From: Impatiens glandulifera
Lineage: Eukaryota > Streptophyta > Magnoliopsida > Ericales > Balsaminaceae
Assembly: GCF_907164915.1 (NCBI RefSeq)
Contig: NC_061862.1
Coordinates: 7,551,505 to 7,615,504 of the forward strand
DNA length: 64,000 nucleotides
Direction of reading: 5' to 3'
The notes below the pieces were generated by a model. It saw only the letters and a list, made by a program, of their open reading frames with translations, was not told the origin of the DNA and did no database searches. Positions 10,489-21,135 of the stretch are shown piece by piece. Numbering within the stretch: the stretch's first letter is position 1; each line of letters begins with the position of its first letter. Made by a program: the position numbers and the translations under genes.

Positions 10489-10650
10489 AGTGTATTTAGA
10501 CCCGTCACCGCCGAGATCGCCGCCGCCGGAGTTTAGAGAGAAGGAGGAGAAGAGCGGGAAGAGAGAGAAGGAAAAGAAAAGAAATGAAAAAAATGACTGA
10601 GGTTATATTAGATAGTAAGGGTAATCTGGACATTTCACATATTGTCACTT

Positions 10651-10681
10651 CGCGAAACGCTAAGTCACTTAACGTTTCGCG
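10651..10681. promoter_or_regulatory. Right subterminal palindrome of MULE 1
   Basis: CGCGAAACGCTAAGTCACTT followed by AACGTTTCGCG, the counterpart of 1606-1637. It lies about 110 bp from the right end and roughly 165 bp upstream of the transposase start codon. Confidence 0.7.
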
Positions 10682-10748
10682 ACAAGGGCAATTTCGTCCA
10701 AAAAAAAATAAAAACTCCACGAGCGCAATAAAATTATCAACTTACTAT

Positions 10749-10793
10749 CAGATCAAATAACCTCATCTTTGAGGTTATTTAATCAAATTTCCC
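10749..10793 (-). repeat. Right terminal inverted repeat of MULE 1
   Basis: Reverse complement of 1497-1541 with one difference (GGGAAATTT versus GAGAAATTT at the tip). Confidence 0.92.
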
Positions 10794-12690
10794 GTTTCGG
10801 CGGCCTGCTTCTCCTATGGAGATAGTTCGGAAAATATTCGTCTATTTCTTTTACAAAATATATAACAAAACTGGCCCTTAAACTATACACATTTGCCTGT
10901 TTTCCATCCTAAACTTTCTTCTCTGTTTTCCATCCATTTTAAATTTTTAACCCTAAACTAGTTCATGTACTTTCTTTTGAGTGATGTGTATTTTTTTTTA
11001 TAGGCCTTTTTCTTTTATGTTGGTATGGTTTGGATTATTAAAAAAATAACCTAAATAAAATTAAATATCATTTAACTTCACTTTAATCTATCACATCACT
11101 CAAACCATTAACTAAAATAATAAAATATTTTATATTTTAAATTATTATTTTATATTTTATTTATATATATCAATACTCTTTAAATCTTTTTATAAAAAAT
11201 AATCATCACCTTCTCATAATCATTCTTTTTTTTCTACCTCTTTATTTTCAAATAAACCCATTTGAACAAACTCATAATTTTATTTTATCGCAATCTTAAT
11301 ATATTTAAAAAATATTTTATCGATTTAATGAAAATTTTAAATCAAGTAAAAGATATTGTGGATTATTTAAACCTTTACTAAATAAAGGTGGGCCTGTAAA
11401 ACTTAAGGGGTGAGTTTATATAAAAGTGATCCATTTTATTTAATAGAATCCAATGGCCACGATCTATTCAGTTTATCCAACGGCCCAAAATTCACCACCA
11501 TCGATTTATAAGGGCAAACCCTAGCCATCTTCATCTCTAGTGCTAATAATAAGATTATTGGATCGTACAGCCTCTAGATAGATAGATGAATCATACATAT
11601 TGTCTGAAAATTGGTTGATTTCATATATATATATATATATGTAAGTGACAAATAACAGTTTCACATGATTTCATTCGCTAAATTATGCCCATATTTGTTA
11701 GATTCTTTCTTTCTCTGTTTTTTGAATTCACATTATCAATCCTAAATTGTATACAAAAACAGTCAACTGGTAGAAGAATAAATAAATATTTAGACATTCC
11801 AATTTTAATTAATTATTTGTTTAATATTCAGCCATAAGTCCAACAATCATCCCCCCAATCAATTAGTTTTTTTTAACATTTAGACATAGTAAAATAATAT
11901 AATATAAATAATTAAATTAAAGAAACTAAGAAAACCTATCCGTCAATCTGACTGAAAGAAAAAAATAAAATATTTAATTATATCTCATAAGATTTTTTTC
12001 GTAGTACAGAAATATTATTTGACAGAAAAGCTTTTGTTGTGTTAATATAAATTAAGCTAAAATCATTATCAACTCTAGCTTATTACTTTTTTTTTATTAT
12101 TGTTATACAGTTTAAATAATATTTATTTGAAACAATTATTATTATTTTTATATTCTAACAACTATCTATTTAAAATTTCTCATAATTAGTATTTTTTTTT
12201 ACCCCTTTAAAACAACCCTTGCGTTTGAAATTGAATTTAAGAAGTTTACAAAAATGAGTAAAAAGACAACAAAAAAAAATGTGATTATAAATTATGAATA
12301 AAAGCAAATATCAACAACAAAAATGACTATATGAGCAACAGATGAAGTTGCTCTAATGTTTAATGAAATAATGGGCAGAGGTGTATTTCCTCTAATGTCT
12401 AATGTTTAATGAACACTGATACTTTTCGCATTCATTTTATAATATGTTTATTAAAATAAAAATATTCTTTAATTATTTATTTAAATCACACAACAAATTT
12501 TTGAGAGTTTATACTAGTACGAAGAGATACATAATGCACATTTCTCGAGACATTCATCATTTAATTTAATTGACAAGTGATATTGTTTCTAATCTTTATG
12601 GTTTGTGTTTCTATCCATACGAGCAACAGTATAATCTTATATGAAAAGAGAATATATATATATAAATGAATTTTAATGGCATTATCTAAG
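10794..12690. other. AT-rich noncoding stretch
   Basis: No coding sequence recognised. It holds long A/T tracts, a short (TA)n run near 11620-11640 and an AT-rich stretch with a stray satellite-like phrase (tgtgtttctatccatacgagcaaca, about 12603-12627). The last 300 bp resemble the diverged ~240-bp repeat seen at 50350-51000. Confidence 0.6.
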
Positions 12691-12995
12691 TAAAGAAATT
12701 ACCTTTATGGTAAGCATTTTCATTATCAGGATAAAAAATTTGAAGTTTCTTATGGAGAAAAATATCACTATAGTCCTGCAACAAACATGGTTATCAGAGT
12801 TATTTGGATTCAACTATACCATAATGTACAATAGGGGAATGATAAATGTTGTGACCCGAGAAGGTACATGAAGTAGTATAAATAGATAGGCAAATATGAT
12901 GTAATAATTTCTAATTTCTTTCTAATGGAATGGGCTCAGCCCCTCCGTTCTTATTCTCAATCTATCTCGTCTATATTTATTCTCTTCTATCATAA
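12690..12995 (+). mobile_element. Gypsy fragment: RNase H end joined to LTR-like sequence
   Basis: Matches the 14095-14410 copy almost base for base. It starts in the RNase H region (YLYGKHFHYQ-like), runs to the MYNRGMINVV-type end, then jumps to a promoter-like segment (GTATAAATAGATAGG) and a CTCAGCCCCTCCG block that recurs near 14350 and 46200. That block looks like the downstream part of this family's LTR. Confidence 0.6.
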
Positions 12996-13017
12996 TTCTC
13001 ATGGCAGCCAAATGTGG

Positions 13018-13190
13018 GGGTAACGAATTTAGACAAAGAATGAAGAGATTGTGATTTAGACAAAGAATGAAGAGATTGTGAGAGGTTAGGCATCCAAATG
13101 TGTTATCAGCCATGGAGCAAGAGTATGGGACTTGAGCAGGCTGAACATGGCAGCCTCCATTGGAGATGTTCATTAGAAGAGAGCTTCACC
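13018..13190 (+). pseudogene. Captured receptor-like kinase fragment (short copy)
   Basis: Encodes FRQRMKRL twice in tandem (a 28-bp duplication), then VRHPNVLSAMEQE and PPLEMFIRREL. It is the same host-gene fragment as in 56062-56640, here reduced to the part nearest the Gypsy junction. The kinase is out of frame after stop codons. It is directly followed by Gypsy reverse transcriptase sequence. Confidence 0.6.
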
Positions 13191-14415
13191 GAGAAAGGGG
13201 CTTTAGTAGTAGAGATAAAGAGTGTTTATAAGAAACAATAAAGTTTATTTGCTTCTCCGGTTATCCTAGTTAAGAAAAAAAGATGGAACATGGATGTTTT
13301 GTGTAGACTACATACAACTAAATGAAATCACAATCAAGGATAACTAGATAAGTACCCTTACATGTACTAGTGGACGATTTACTAAATGAGCTTCATGAAA
13401 CAATGATTTTCATCAACCGCGACTTATGTGCGTATTATCATCAAATAATGGTAAGAGAAGATGACATTCACAAGACTTTTTTCAGAATGAGTGTATGAAT
13501 TCAGAATAATGACATTCGGATTATCAAATTCAACTGCAACATTCTAAGTATTTATAATTGAAATATTTTTTAGAATGGCCAATGAAAGGTATTATTAGTA
13601 TGTTTTTTATGATATTCTTATATACAGTTCTAATATGAAACTACATCTAAGGTATTTTGAGAAAATTATGAAAATTCTAAAAAAAACAGTCTATTGATAA
13701 ATTGATCAAAATGCTTATTTGTATTAAAGAAGCATGAATATCTAGGTCATTTCTTGGGCATCAAAGCATTAAGAGGCTATTTTGGGTAGGGTATTATCGA
13801 AGATTCGTATGCAGCTTGGAACTATTAACAAACCATTACATGGTTTTACTCAAGAATGGTATGTTTAAATGGACTGAAGATGCAGAGAAGACATTTAAAA
13901 CTTTGAAAAAGGCTCTAACCACCACTCCGATAGTAGTATTACCTGATTTTTCGATTGACCTCAAAGTAGAAAAAGATGTCAGCATTGGCGCAGTATTGAT
14001 GTAGAAAAGAATACCCATCGCATATCTAGGCAAATCACTGGCTAAGACACATTATGATTGTCTACCTACGAGAAGAAACAGTATTAATGTCATTATCTAA
14101 GTAAAGAAATTACCTTTATGGTAAGCATTTTCATTACCAGGATAAAAAGTTTGAAGTTTTTGATGGAGAAAAATATCACTACAGTCTTGCAACAAACATG
14201 GTTATTAGAGTTATTTGGATTCAACTATACCATAATGTACAATAGGGGAATGACAAACGTTGTGACCTGGGAAGGTACATGAAGTAGTATAAATAGATAG
14301 GCAAATATGATGTAATAATTTCTAATTTCTTTCTAATGGAATGTGTCTCAGCCCCTCCGTTTTTATTCTCAATCTATCTCGTCTATATTTATTCTCTTCT
14401 ATCATAATTCTCCCT
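13191..14415 (+). pseudogene. Decayed Gypsy reverse transcriptase / RNase H (copy with RLK fragment)
   Basis: The RT starts near 13260 (SPVILVKKK), followed by remnants of the QLNEITIKD, YHQI and MTFGLSN motifs and then RNase H (13816-14060, FKWTEDAEKTFKTLKKAL). It shares with the copies at 44.3, 52.3, 54.3 and 56.7 kb a TAA in the ATFQ motif and a TAT codon where the first Asp of the catalytic YxDD box should be, and with those at 45.0 and 57.4 kb a TAG after GAVLM. It ends in LTR-like sequence at 14258-14415. Not functional. Confidence 0.8.
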
Positions 14416-15919
14416 CCTTGCTAATACTGGTTACTATTAAAGATTTTGTTTAGTTTGTGCCCTCTTTGTAGATCGGGACACAACAACAGACTTAGTAGAA
14501 TATACAAGAACAATCACATCAATTTGGCCAAGTGAAGTACAAGGATCGTACAGAGAGATGAAGAAAAAAAAAATTTATTATACAAGTAATAAGACAATAT
14601 CATCAAATATAAAAACAGCACCAAATAAGGGAAGCTATGAGAATAAATTTTAACCATTCTTACTAACAGCGGCGGCGCATAGGAAGACATTCGGATATGA
14701 TTTAATATGTAATCAAGATTGTAACATGGAAAATAAAAATCATTCAAACAATAAAAAAATAAAACGTATCTGTGATTTTTTATTTTAAAATTAACAAAGA
14801 TCATCTCTGTATTGCTTGTTATTGGGATCCACAATGATTGAATCAGATTCTATAAATGTTGCAGAAGAGGGAAACTTGTGAAGAAAAAATCGAAGGAGAC
14901 ACTAACAATTGAATCAGATTCTATAAATTGAAGGAGACAATAACGATAACGATGGAATCAGATTCTAAAAATTGAAGGAGACACTAACGATAACGATTGA
15001 ATCAAATCCTATAAATTTAATTGAAAGAAGAAAAAGACGGATCGCCTTACTTGTCGAGAATCGCAGAAAAGTGCAATTGGTCATTCAAGGACGATAGAAG
15101 AAAAAATGGAATCAAACACCACATGCATGTTGAATCAAGTCTTCTAACTCAAAATCTCCATTGGAGTCCAACTGCGAGAAAAGAAAAATTAATATGAAAG
15201 ATACAAACAACGGCTTCCTTGTATTTATAGTTTTAAAATATAGAACACGTGGCGTAGGATTCACGTGCCGGTTATTCGAGGAGGAGGCGATGAATCATTT
15301 TATTTATCCTAAAATTTTTTATTTTAACCCCCTTAATAGTTAAAACTTAACTTTTACCGTTTAAAGGAAATATTTTATTCATAAATTTATATTAAACTTT
15401 TAACCTATATTTTCTTTTCTTGATAAAACTGTTAAAATCATACATTAGTTTCACTTCATGACACATCTCCAAATGTTATATGTTATTTTATTTTTGTATT
15501 AAGGGTATGCGGTTCGGTTTTGTCGGTTTATTAACCAAAATACATATCTAAATCGTTATCGTCGGTTTATTAAATTTCAACTGTCGATTTGATCGGTTCT
15601 ATTTGAACGGTTAGAAGATCGGTTCTGTCGGTTTAATCCATTGACGAATTTGTTAAAAAAAATTTAAAGAATATATAAATATTAAGAATAAGGTCCGAAA
15701 ACATAATTTAATAATTTCTAACATAATTTCGAAAACACGAATGTATTCTAATAAGATATTTTTTATTAAACATCACACTCTTAGTGTGAGTCAACAATTT
15801 TTAAAATTAAATTTCTTCACTACTAATAATAGTTAATATCATTGATAATCTAATAACAATTCTTTACGTTTATGGTATTATCTTATTATTATTAATTGTA
15901 GTAATATGTCGGTTTAATG
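14416..15919. other. Noncoding stretch with small repeats
   Basis: 14570-14830 is similar to 54940-55290, so this piece travelled with the Gypsy family or was duplicated with it. 14845-15015 holds about three ~50-bp tandem units with the phrases GAATCAGATTCTATAAATT and GAAGGAGACACTAACGATAA. 15505-15640 is a CGGTT-rich low-complexity tract. I recognise no gene. Confidence 0.5.
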
Positions 15920-16481
15920 TTATTAACTATGAGCAGGTTCCTGAATTCCCAACTAATAAAATCCAAAGAGAAGAGGTTCCTGAATTCCCTATATTTGAGC
16001 AGGATGTCTTACAAAGTCAAAATGACAAACACCATGCAGATGAAGAACAACAAGTCCCATGTTTGCGTCCGGGTGAATTGGTTGCTAGTACCCCTCCTTT
16101 TGTACCCTGACCACCCATCACTTCCCCTATGAGGAAAACATCCAGTCATGTTGAGTTGCTTGATTCATTTGAACTAGTCTAGGTTGAAACACATGCTCAA
16201 TTAACCCTTGAAAGCGAATTGGAAGTGGGTACGTTTTTTGAGGACAAAAAAGAACTTCAATTGAGGGTGCATAGATATGCGATGGCTAATCATTTTGAAT
16301 TCAAAGTCGAAAAGTAAACAAAAGATCTTTGGTTTGTGAAATATGTGAATGAGAACTGCAAGTGGAGATTGCGTGCTGTGAAAGAAAAATTCCAGAAGAT
16401 GTTTGAGATTCGAAAATTAGTAAATGAACACGCATGCTCAATTTTGACGAAGCAAGAGAATGTGAGGCAAGCACAATCATG
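15920..16481 (+). pseudogene. Truncated MULE transposase, N-terminal and DNA-binding part
   Basis: Encodes the MuDR DNA-binding domain (ELEVGTFFEDKKELQL, then NENCKWRLRAVKEKFQKMFEI and HACSILTKQENVRQAQSW), homologous to the transposase of MULE 1. Stops interrupt it (for example TAA after KVEK near 16315). Similarity ends at 16481 in a G-rich minisatellite; the catalytic core, SWIM finger and zinc knuckle are missing. It converges with the Ulp1 gene at 16644-19915, the same layout as MULE 1 but inverted, so these are the remains of one sister element. Confidence 0.85.
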
Positions 16482-16525
16482 GGCTTGGGCGTGGTGCTGG
16501 GCGTGGGCTTGGGCGTGGTGTTTTA
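16479..16525. repeat. G-rich motif at the deletion point of the second MULE
   Basis: GGGCTTGGGCGTGGTGCTGG and relatives, the same motif as in the introns of copies U2 and U3. It sits where transposase coding breaks off and about 120 bp before the end of the convergent Ulp1 gene. Confidence 0.75.
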
Positions 16526-17308
16526 TTTTTGAACAATATTGATTGTATTGGAATGCTTCTTTACAATTTATATTTCATAACAAATATTTCATAACAAAAT
16601 GTAATTTTATTCATAACAAAAATTTATATCTATTCAATTTAGATTAGGGGTCTACAATTTGGTGGAATAACCTTACTGCTCATTTCTTTCTCCTAAAAGT
16701 CATTTGTTTGGTGACCACATTTGATACATCCAATGAGGTAGTAAGATATTCCAAATGCATAATAGTAAAAACACCATAGTCCCCACTTTTAGTTGTCTTT
16801 GGGACTGTTGGGTGTGGTATTATGGAATATGGCATCTTCTCCAAGTTGAACCGCAGAATCCTGGCCTTTTCCACCAAGGTGAATCCAAATTCAAGCAAGT
16901 ATGGCATCATTTCACACATTGGTTTCATGAAGTCGTCATATACATCCTTTGGGAAGATTTTTTGTTCGCAGTCATATACGTATATGCATCATTCTTGTAG
17001 ATGAATCTAGCACAAAACCCAGTGCTTCTGCTTCAGGTTAATAGGCACATATATCATATCAACAAGATTCCAATGATACAAATGTCTTTCTTCATCACCA
17101 ATTACATATTCCATGAAATCATCGAACTTGAAGCCTGCAAGATTCGGGACAAACATATGATGGCGCTTCGCGAACTTTTGAGAGAGATGAGAGTCAGTAA
17201 TTGAGAAATTCTTTGGATATGTCTTAGGGAACTCTGCAACCCTTCGTTTCATTAGGTAACAGATTGCATCTATCTCCTGTGAAAAAACTATTGATTAAGA
17301 AAGAGCAA

Positions 17309-17455
17309 GGGTGGTGCATTGTACGTGGGGAGAGTGCATGGGGTTGGGCGTGGGAGTGGTGCGTTGTGTGTGGGGTGCAAGGGTGTTGCGTGGGGTTGGG
17401 CGTGGACTTGTGTGTGGGGGTGGTGCGTTGTGCGTGGGGAGAGTGCGTGGGGCGC
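17309..17455. repeat. G-rich minisatellite in the Ulp1 intron of U2
   Basis: Counterpart of 174-354 with fewer units; fills the 17277-17500 intron. Confidence 0.9.
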
Positions 17456-18327
17456 AAGTCCAAAGATACTTACACAAAAATAATGAACAAAAATACTTAC
17501 CATATCGTGTAACCATTTTTGAGGCGTGAGAAATCTGTTAAATAAAGAACAATCTGTTTCGTAAGTACTCAAATTCTTGAAGTCTTTATCCTTACTCTTC
17601 AACTATTTCTTCAATTCCTTCATCTTTTCCTCGTCATATTGTAACATAGGATTAACTGTAACCAGATCATTAAGTTTAAACCCTTTCTCACTAGGGTCGG
17701 TGTAGTCCTCCAATTTTTTCGACTTCTTTCTCCGAAATGATTTTCCTCTAAATTGTGAAGGAGACATTTCTTTCACATTATCCTCCTTATTCTCCACAAT
17801 CTCCTCCTTCTTCTTCTCCACAATCTCCTCCTTTTTCTTCTCCACAATCATCTCCTTCTCCACAATCTCCTCCACCTCTGTAGTCTTCTCCTCCTCCACC
17901 TCTGCAGTCTTCTCCTCCACCTCTGCAATATTCTCCTCCTCCACCTCTGCAGTTTTCTCCTCCACCTCTGCAATATTCTCCTCCTCCACCTCTGTTTTCT
18001 CCTCCTCCACCTCTGCAGTCTTCTCCTCCTCCTTATTCTCTTCAGTCTTCTTCTCAGTCTTCTCATCCTCCTTCTCAATAATATCTGTAGTCTTCTCCTC
18101 AATTTTCTCAACAATCTCCTCCTTCTTATCCTCCTCAGTCTTCTCCTTAGTCTTCTCCTCCTCCTCCTCAATATTCTAATCAAATTGCAATTTGCATGGG
18201 GCGTGGGGCTTGGGGTGTGGGCTCCACATCCTCATCATCTTCCTCCTTTCCTCCTCTTCCTCCTCCTCCTCCTCTTCCTCCTCCACCCGCACAATAAAAA
18301 ATCAGATTAATATACATTTAGGCTAGG

Positions 18328-18590
18328 TCGTGGGTGGTGTGTGGGGATAGTGTGTAGTGCGTGTGTGGTGCATGGGGATAGTGTGTGGGTGGTGCATTGT
18401 GCGTGGGGAGAGTGTGTGGGGTTGGGCGTGGGAGTGGTGCGTTGTGCATGGGAATAGTGCGTGGGTGGTGTGTTGTGCGTTGGCGTTGTGCATGGGTGGT
18501 GCGTTGTGCATGGGCGTTGTGTGGGTGGTGCGTTGTGCGTGGGTGGTGTGTGGGTGGTGTTTTGTGCGTGGGGGTGGTGCGTGGTACGCA
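18328..18590. repeat. G-rich minisatellite, second array of U2
   Basis: About 12 irregular units of GTGGTGCGTTGTGCGTGGG type, counterpart of 1139-1415. Unit number and order differ between the two copies. A further short G-rich piece lies at 18194-18222. Confidence 0.88.
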
Positions 18591-19915
18591 AATCTACCTT
18601 CCTCTTGGCCATTTCATCCTTCCTCTTCTTCATGGCCAACTCCTTCTTCTTGGCCAACTCGTCATCCTTCCTCTTCTTGGCCAACTTCATCAGCCTCTCC
18701 TTCCTCTCATCCTTCTTTCTCTTAATCTCATCAACCTCATCATGCTTCCTCTTCTTCATCTCCTCATCCTGCTTCCTCTCCTCATCATTCTTCCTCTTGT
18801 TCATCACCTCATCATTCTTCCTCTTCGTCCCCTTCTCAGTATCAAGTGCAGCAGTACCTGCCTCTTCTTTTTATTCTCCTCCACTATTCTTTTGTTCATT
18901 TATTTCCCCCAATAATGTGATTATAAGTTATTGATTCTCCTTAATGAGCTTGATTTCAGTTTTAATCTCATTTACATCCTTTGTCAGTTCATCAAGTTTA
19001 GCATCAGTATGGGCTTGAGACACTCGATTGGGTGCACAAGATGTAAAATTGTCTTTATCAATTTGAGGAGTCGTCGCAGAAGGGACTTGCTGAGAGTTGT
19101 CTTGGCTAGTTTCATCGTTAACTTCAGGGAGCTGGGGACTAATAAGTCTCTTCTTCTTGGCTGACAGTTTGGGAGTCCTTTCATCTTTTTCATCTTCCTC
19201 ACAACCTTCAATCTTTCTCCTTCTCCCATCCAATTCAAAGAATTCATTATAAACGTTGCCTCTCATATCTTCAAAGCTAGAGTACTTCCGCTTCTCCTCC
19301 TTAGACTCATCAATTTTGCTTAGAACATTGCACTTCTAGAGGGCTGTGAATACCTCCTATAGAGGATAATTCTTGTAGGATGTATAGAGCACTATCCTTG
19401 GATTTGTAGGATCTTGCTGTGTCCTTTTAGCAAATTTGGGGACGAATGTATTAATAAGCTCAAAGGCCTACGCTTGGGAGGCTAGTGCGAACCCATGTAA
19501 AGTATAAGCGACATCACAGACGCTTTTCTTGTCCCAAGTTTTCTTCTTGGCGAGATATAACACACGGAGGTGTTTCATATCTTTGTCAATACCCTGTAGG
19601 GTTTCTATGAATGACACATTTCCCCATGGAAATTGGAGGAACATCTCCATGTCCTCCACCATTGGAAAGATTCTGAAACTTACATTCCTCCTATTATCAG
19701 ATGCGAACAGATACTGGTAAATGAGGAATATGAGCCCCATCTTCCATGAATCCTCCTTATCAGAGCATTCAACGAAAATGGCTTCAAGCTCTTTCAATCT
19801 AACATTCATTTTACCCTTAAAATATTTGCGAATAAGGGGTGGACATTCTTCAACCTCCAAGTTTTCCACCAAATGAAATCTACCAAAGTTGAGGTAAAAC
19901 TGGTTGATATACTTC

Positions 19916-21090
19916 AGGTGATGATTTTGTTTCATTTAGGGATTCTGCTAGCTTTCTGTACTCAATGACCATGTCATTTAGTGCAGCTATCAGTTCTTCC
20001 CTTGAAAATCTTTCAGAAGAGAAATCAAATACCTCAGTTTCCTGAGTCTGTTCTTCATCTTCTCTTTCCATGAAGCAAGCCACTTCTTCGTCATCACTAT
20101 CACTGGATGAGAAGTAAGAGTCATGTATGCTTTGTCTGTTCTTTCCATCTCCTGCTATTAGAGCCTTCAGCTCCTTTTCATCATCCTTCTTATCTACACG
20201 CTTAGGTTTCCTGCATTTCGATTGGTAATGACCTGCAATACCACAATTATAACATTTTACATTAGCCTTTTATTTCTTATTATCATTAGAATTTGAAGAG
20301 CTTGAGTTAGGGTTGCTCTTCTTTATGAAGTCGTCAAACTTCTTCACGAAGAGAGACATGACATCGCTGCTCAGTTGTTGTGCTTCCATCTTCACATCAG
20401 TAGCTACAAGTGGCTCTTCAGTAGTCACCAGAGCTTTGGCAATGATAATGGATGTGGATTGATCTTCCTCAATCCTACAGTTCAGCTCGAACTCATAGGC
20501 CTTGAGATCAGCAAACAGGTCGAAGAGAGAGATCTTTTTGAGATCTTTGGATTCCCTCATAACCATCGTCTTTATGTCTCATTCCCTCGGAAGAGCACGC
20601 ATGACCTTAATAGCAAGCTCCCTGTTGCTATAGGTCTTGCCAAGGATAAATAAGGAGGAGGCAATCTTGTTGAATCTGGTGTCGAACTCGTTCATTGTTT
20701 CACTAGGGCGCATCTTGAAACTGTAACACTGTTGAGTGGCAACCATGATCTTGTTTTCCTTGATTTGCTCGTTGCCCTCATACAGTTGGGTGAGTCTGAC
20801 CCAGACCTCTTTAGCAGTATCACACTTGATAATGTAATTGAACATGCTTTCATCGAGAGATCTGTACAGAACATCAAGAGCCATGTTGTTGAGGTTGTTC
20901 TACCTCTTTTCTTCACTGTCCATTTGGATTTCTCCTTATCGATCTTGATAGGACCCTCTATGATTACATTCCACATGTCGTCATGAAAAGAAGAAAGATG
21001 AGCACGAACTCTCTTCTTCCATACGATATAGTTTTCTCGAGAGAAGGTTGGAATGGCGGTTGCACTGGCATCTTTGGTTATGGTCGACAT
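19916..21090 (-). pseudogene. Copia gag (element C), truncated
   Basis: The frame opens at 21090 (MSTITKDASATAIPTFSREN). A UBN2-type gag domain follows (LYEGNEQIKENK, FNKIASSLFILGKTY) after a frameshift near 20890, then a CCHC knuckle (CYNCGIAGHYQSKC, about 20255-20215) and an acidic Ser/Asp stretch. The frame continues past stops near 20580 and 20270. Protease, integrase and RT are absent: the sequence breaks at about 19915 into the DUF1985 exon of U2. Orientation, PBS and LTR (21136-22620) agree. The gag type resembles large plant Copia elements of the SIRE/Maximus kind, but without pol this is uncertain. Confidence 0.85.
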
Positions 21091-21120
21091 TCTTTAGGAA
21101 AAGTTTGAGAATAGAAACAA

Positions 21121-21133
21121 AGCTCTGATACCA
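21121..21133 (-). other. Primer-binding site of Copia C
   Basis: TGGTATCAGAGCT on the - strand, complementary to the 3' end of initiator tRNA-Met, two bases inside the LTR end. The usual plant LTR-retrotransposon PBS. Confidence 0.9.
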
Positions 21134-21135
21134 AT

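Larger units (their letters stand above)
1497..10793. mobile_element. MULE 1: Ulp1-carrying Mutator-like element with both TIRs
   Basis: A 9.3-kb element bounded by a 45-bp terminal inverted repeat (1497-1541 and 10749-10793). It carries two convergent genes: a DUF1985/Ulp1 gene on + (3582-7176) and a mudrA-type transposase on - (10488-7668). Each gene starts just inside one terminus, as in other MULEs that carry Ulp1-like genes (the KAONASHI type in Arabidopsis and melon). Past the first 45 bp the termini stay loosely similar: a poly-T tract beside GCGCTCGTGG, then a palindrome. The 9 bases outside each end do not match, so no target-site duplication is visible; one flank may have been lost or rearranged. 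Both genes have stop codons, so the element is not autonomous now. Confidence 0.88.
16644..19915 (-). pseudogene. DUF1985 + Ulp1 gene of a second MULE (copy U2), inactivated
   Basis: Order from the right: DUF1985 (about 19910-19400, CPPLIRKYFKG, VEDMEMFLQFPWGNV), a linker with a coil (DELTKDVNEIKTEIK), a Lys/Arg-rich coil (18807-18600), an intron with minisatellite, a Glu-rich repeat (18170-17800), a conserved exon ending 17501, an intron (17500-17277) and the Ulp1 exon (17276-16644). The catalytic His is kept (KQKHWVLC) and the Asp (VYDCE) is present. The catalytic Cys codon is TAT (Tyr) at 16778-16776, so the motif reads GDYGVF. In-frame stops: 19470-19468, 17605-17603 (TGG in U3), 17009-17007, 16991-16989. 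The start is lost: at about 19915 the sequence switches to Copia gag. Clear family member; not functional. Confidence 0.85.

Noticed and set aside
1488..10802. Target-site duplication of MULE 1
   Set aside because: CAACTGTAT on the left does not match GTTTCGGCG on the right; shifting the ends by two bases does not help.
11615..11642. (TA)n microsatellite
   Set aside because: Ordinary short simple repeat in AT-rich DNA; nothing further to support.
15505..15640. CGGTT-rich tract as a transposon terminus
   Set aside because: I could not find a matching inverted end or target duplication within a plausible distance.
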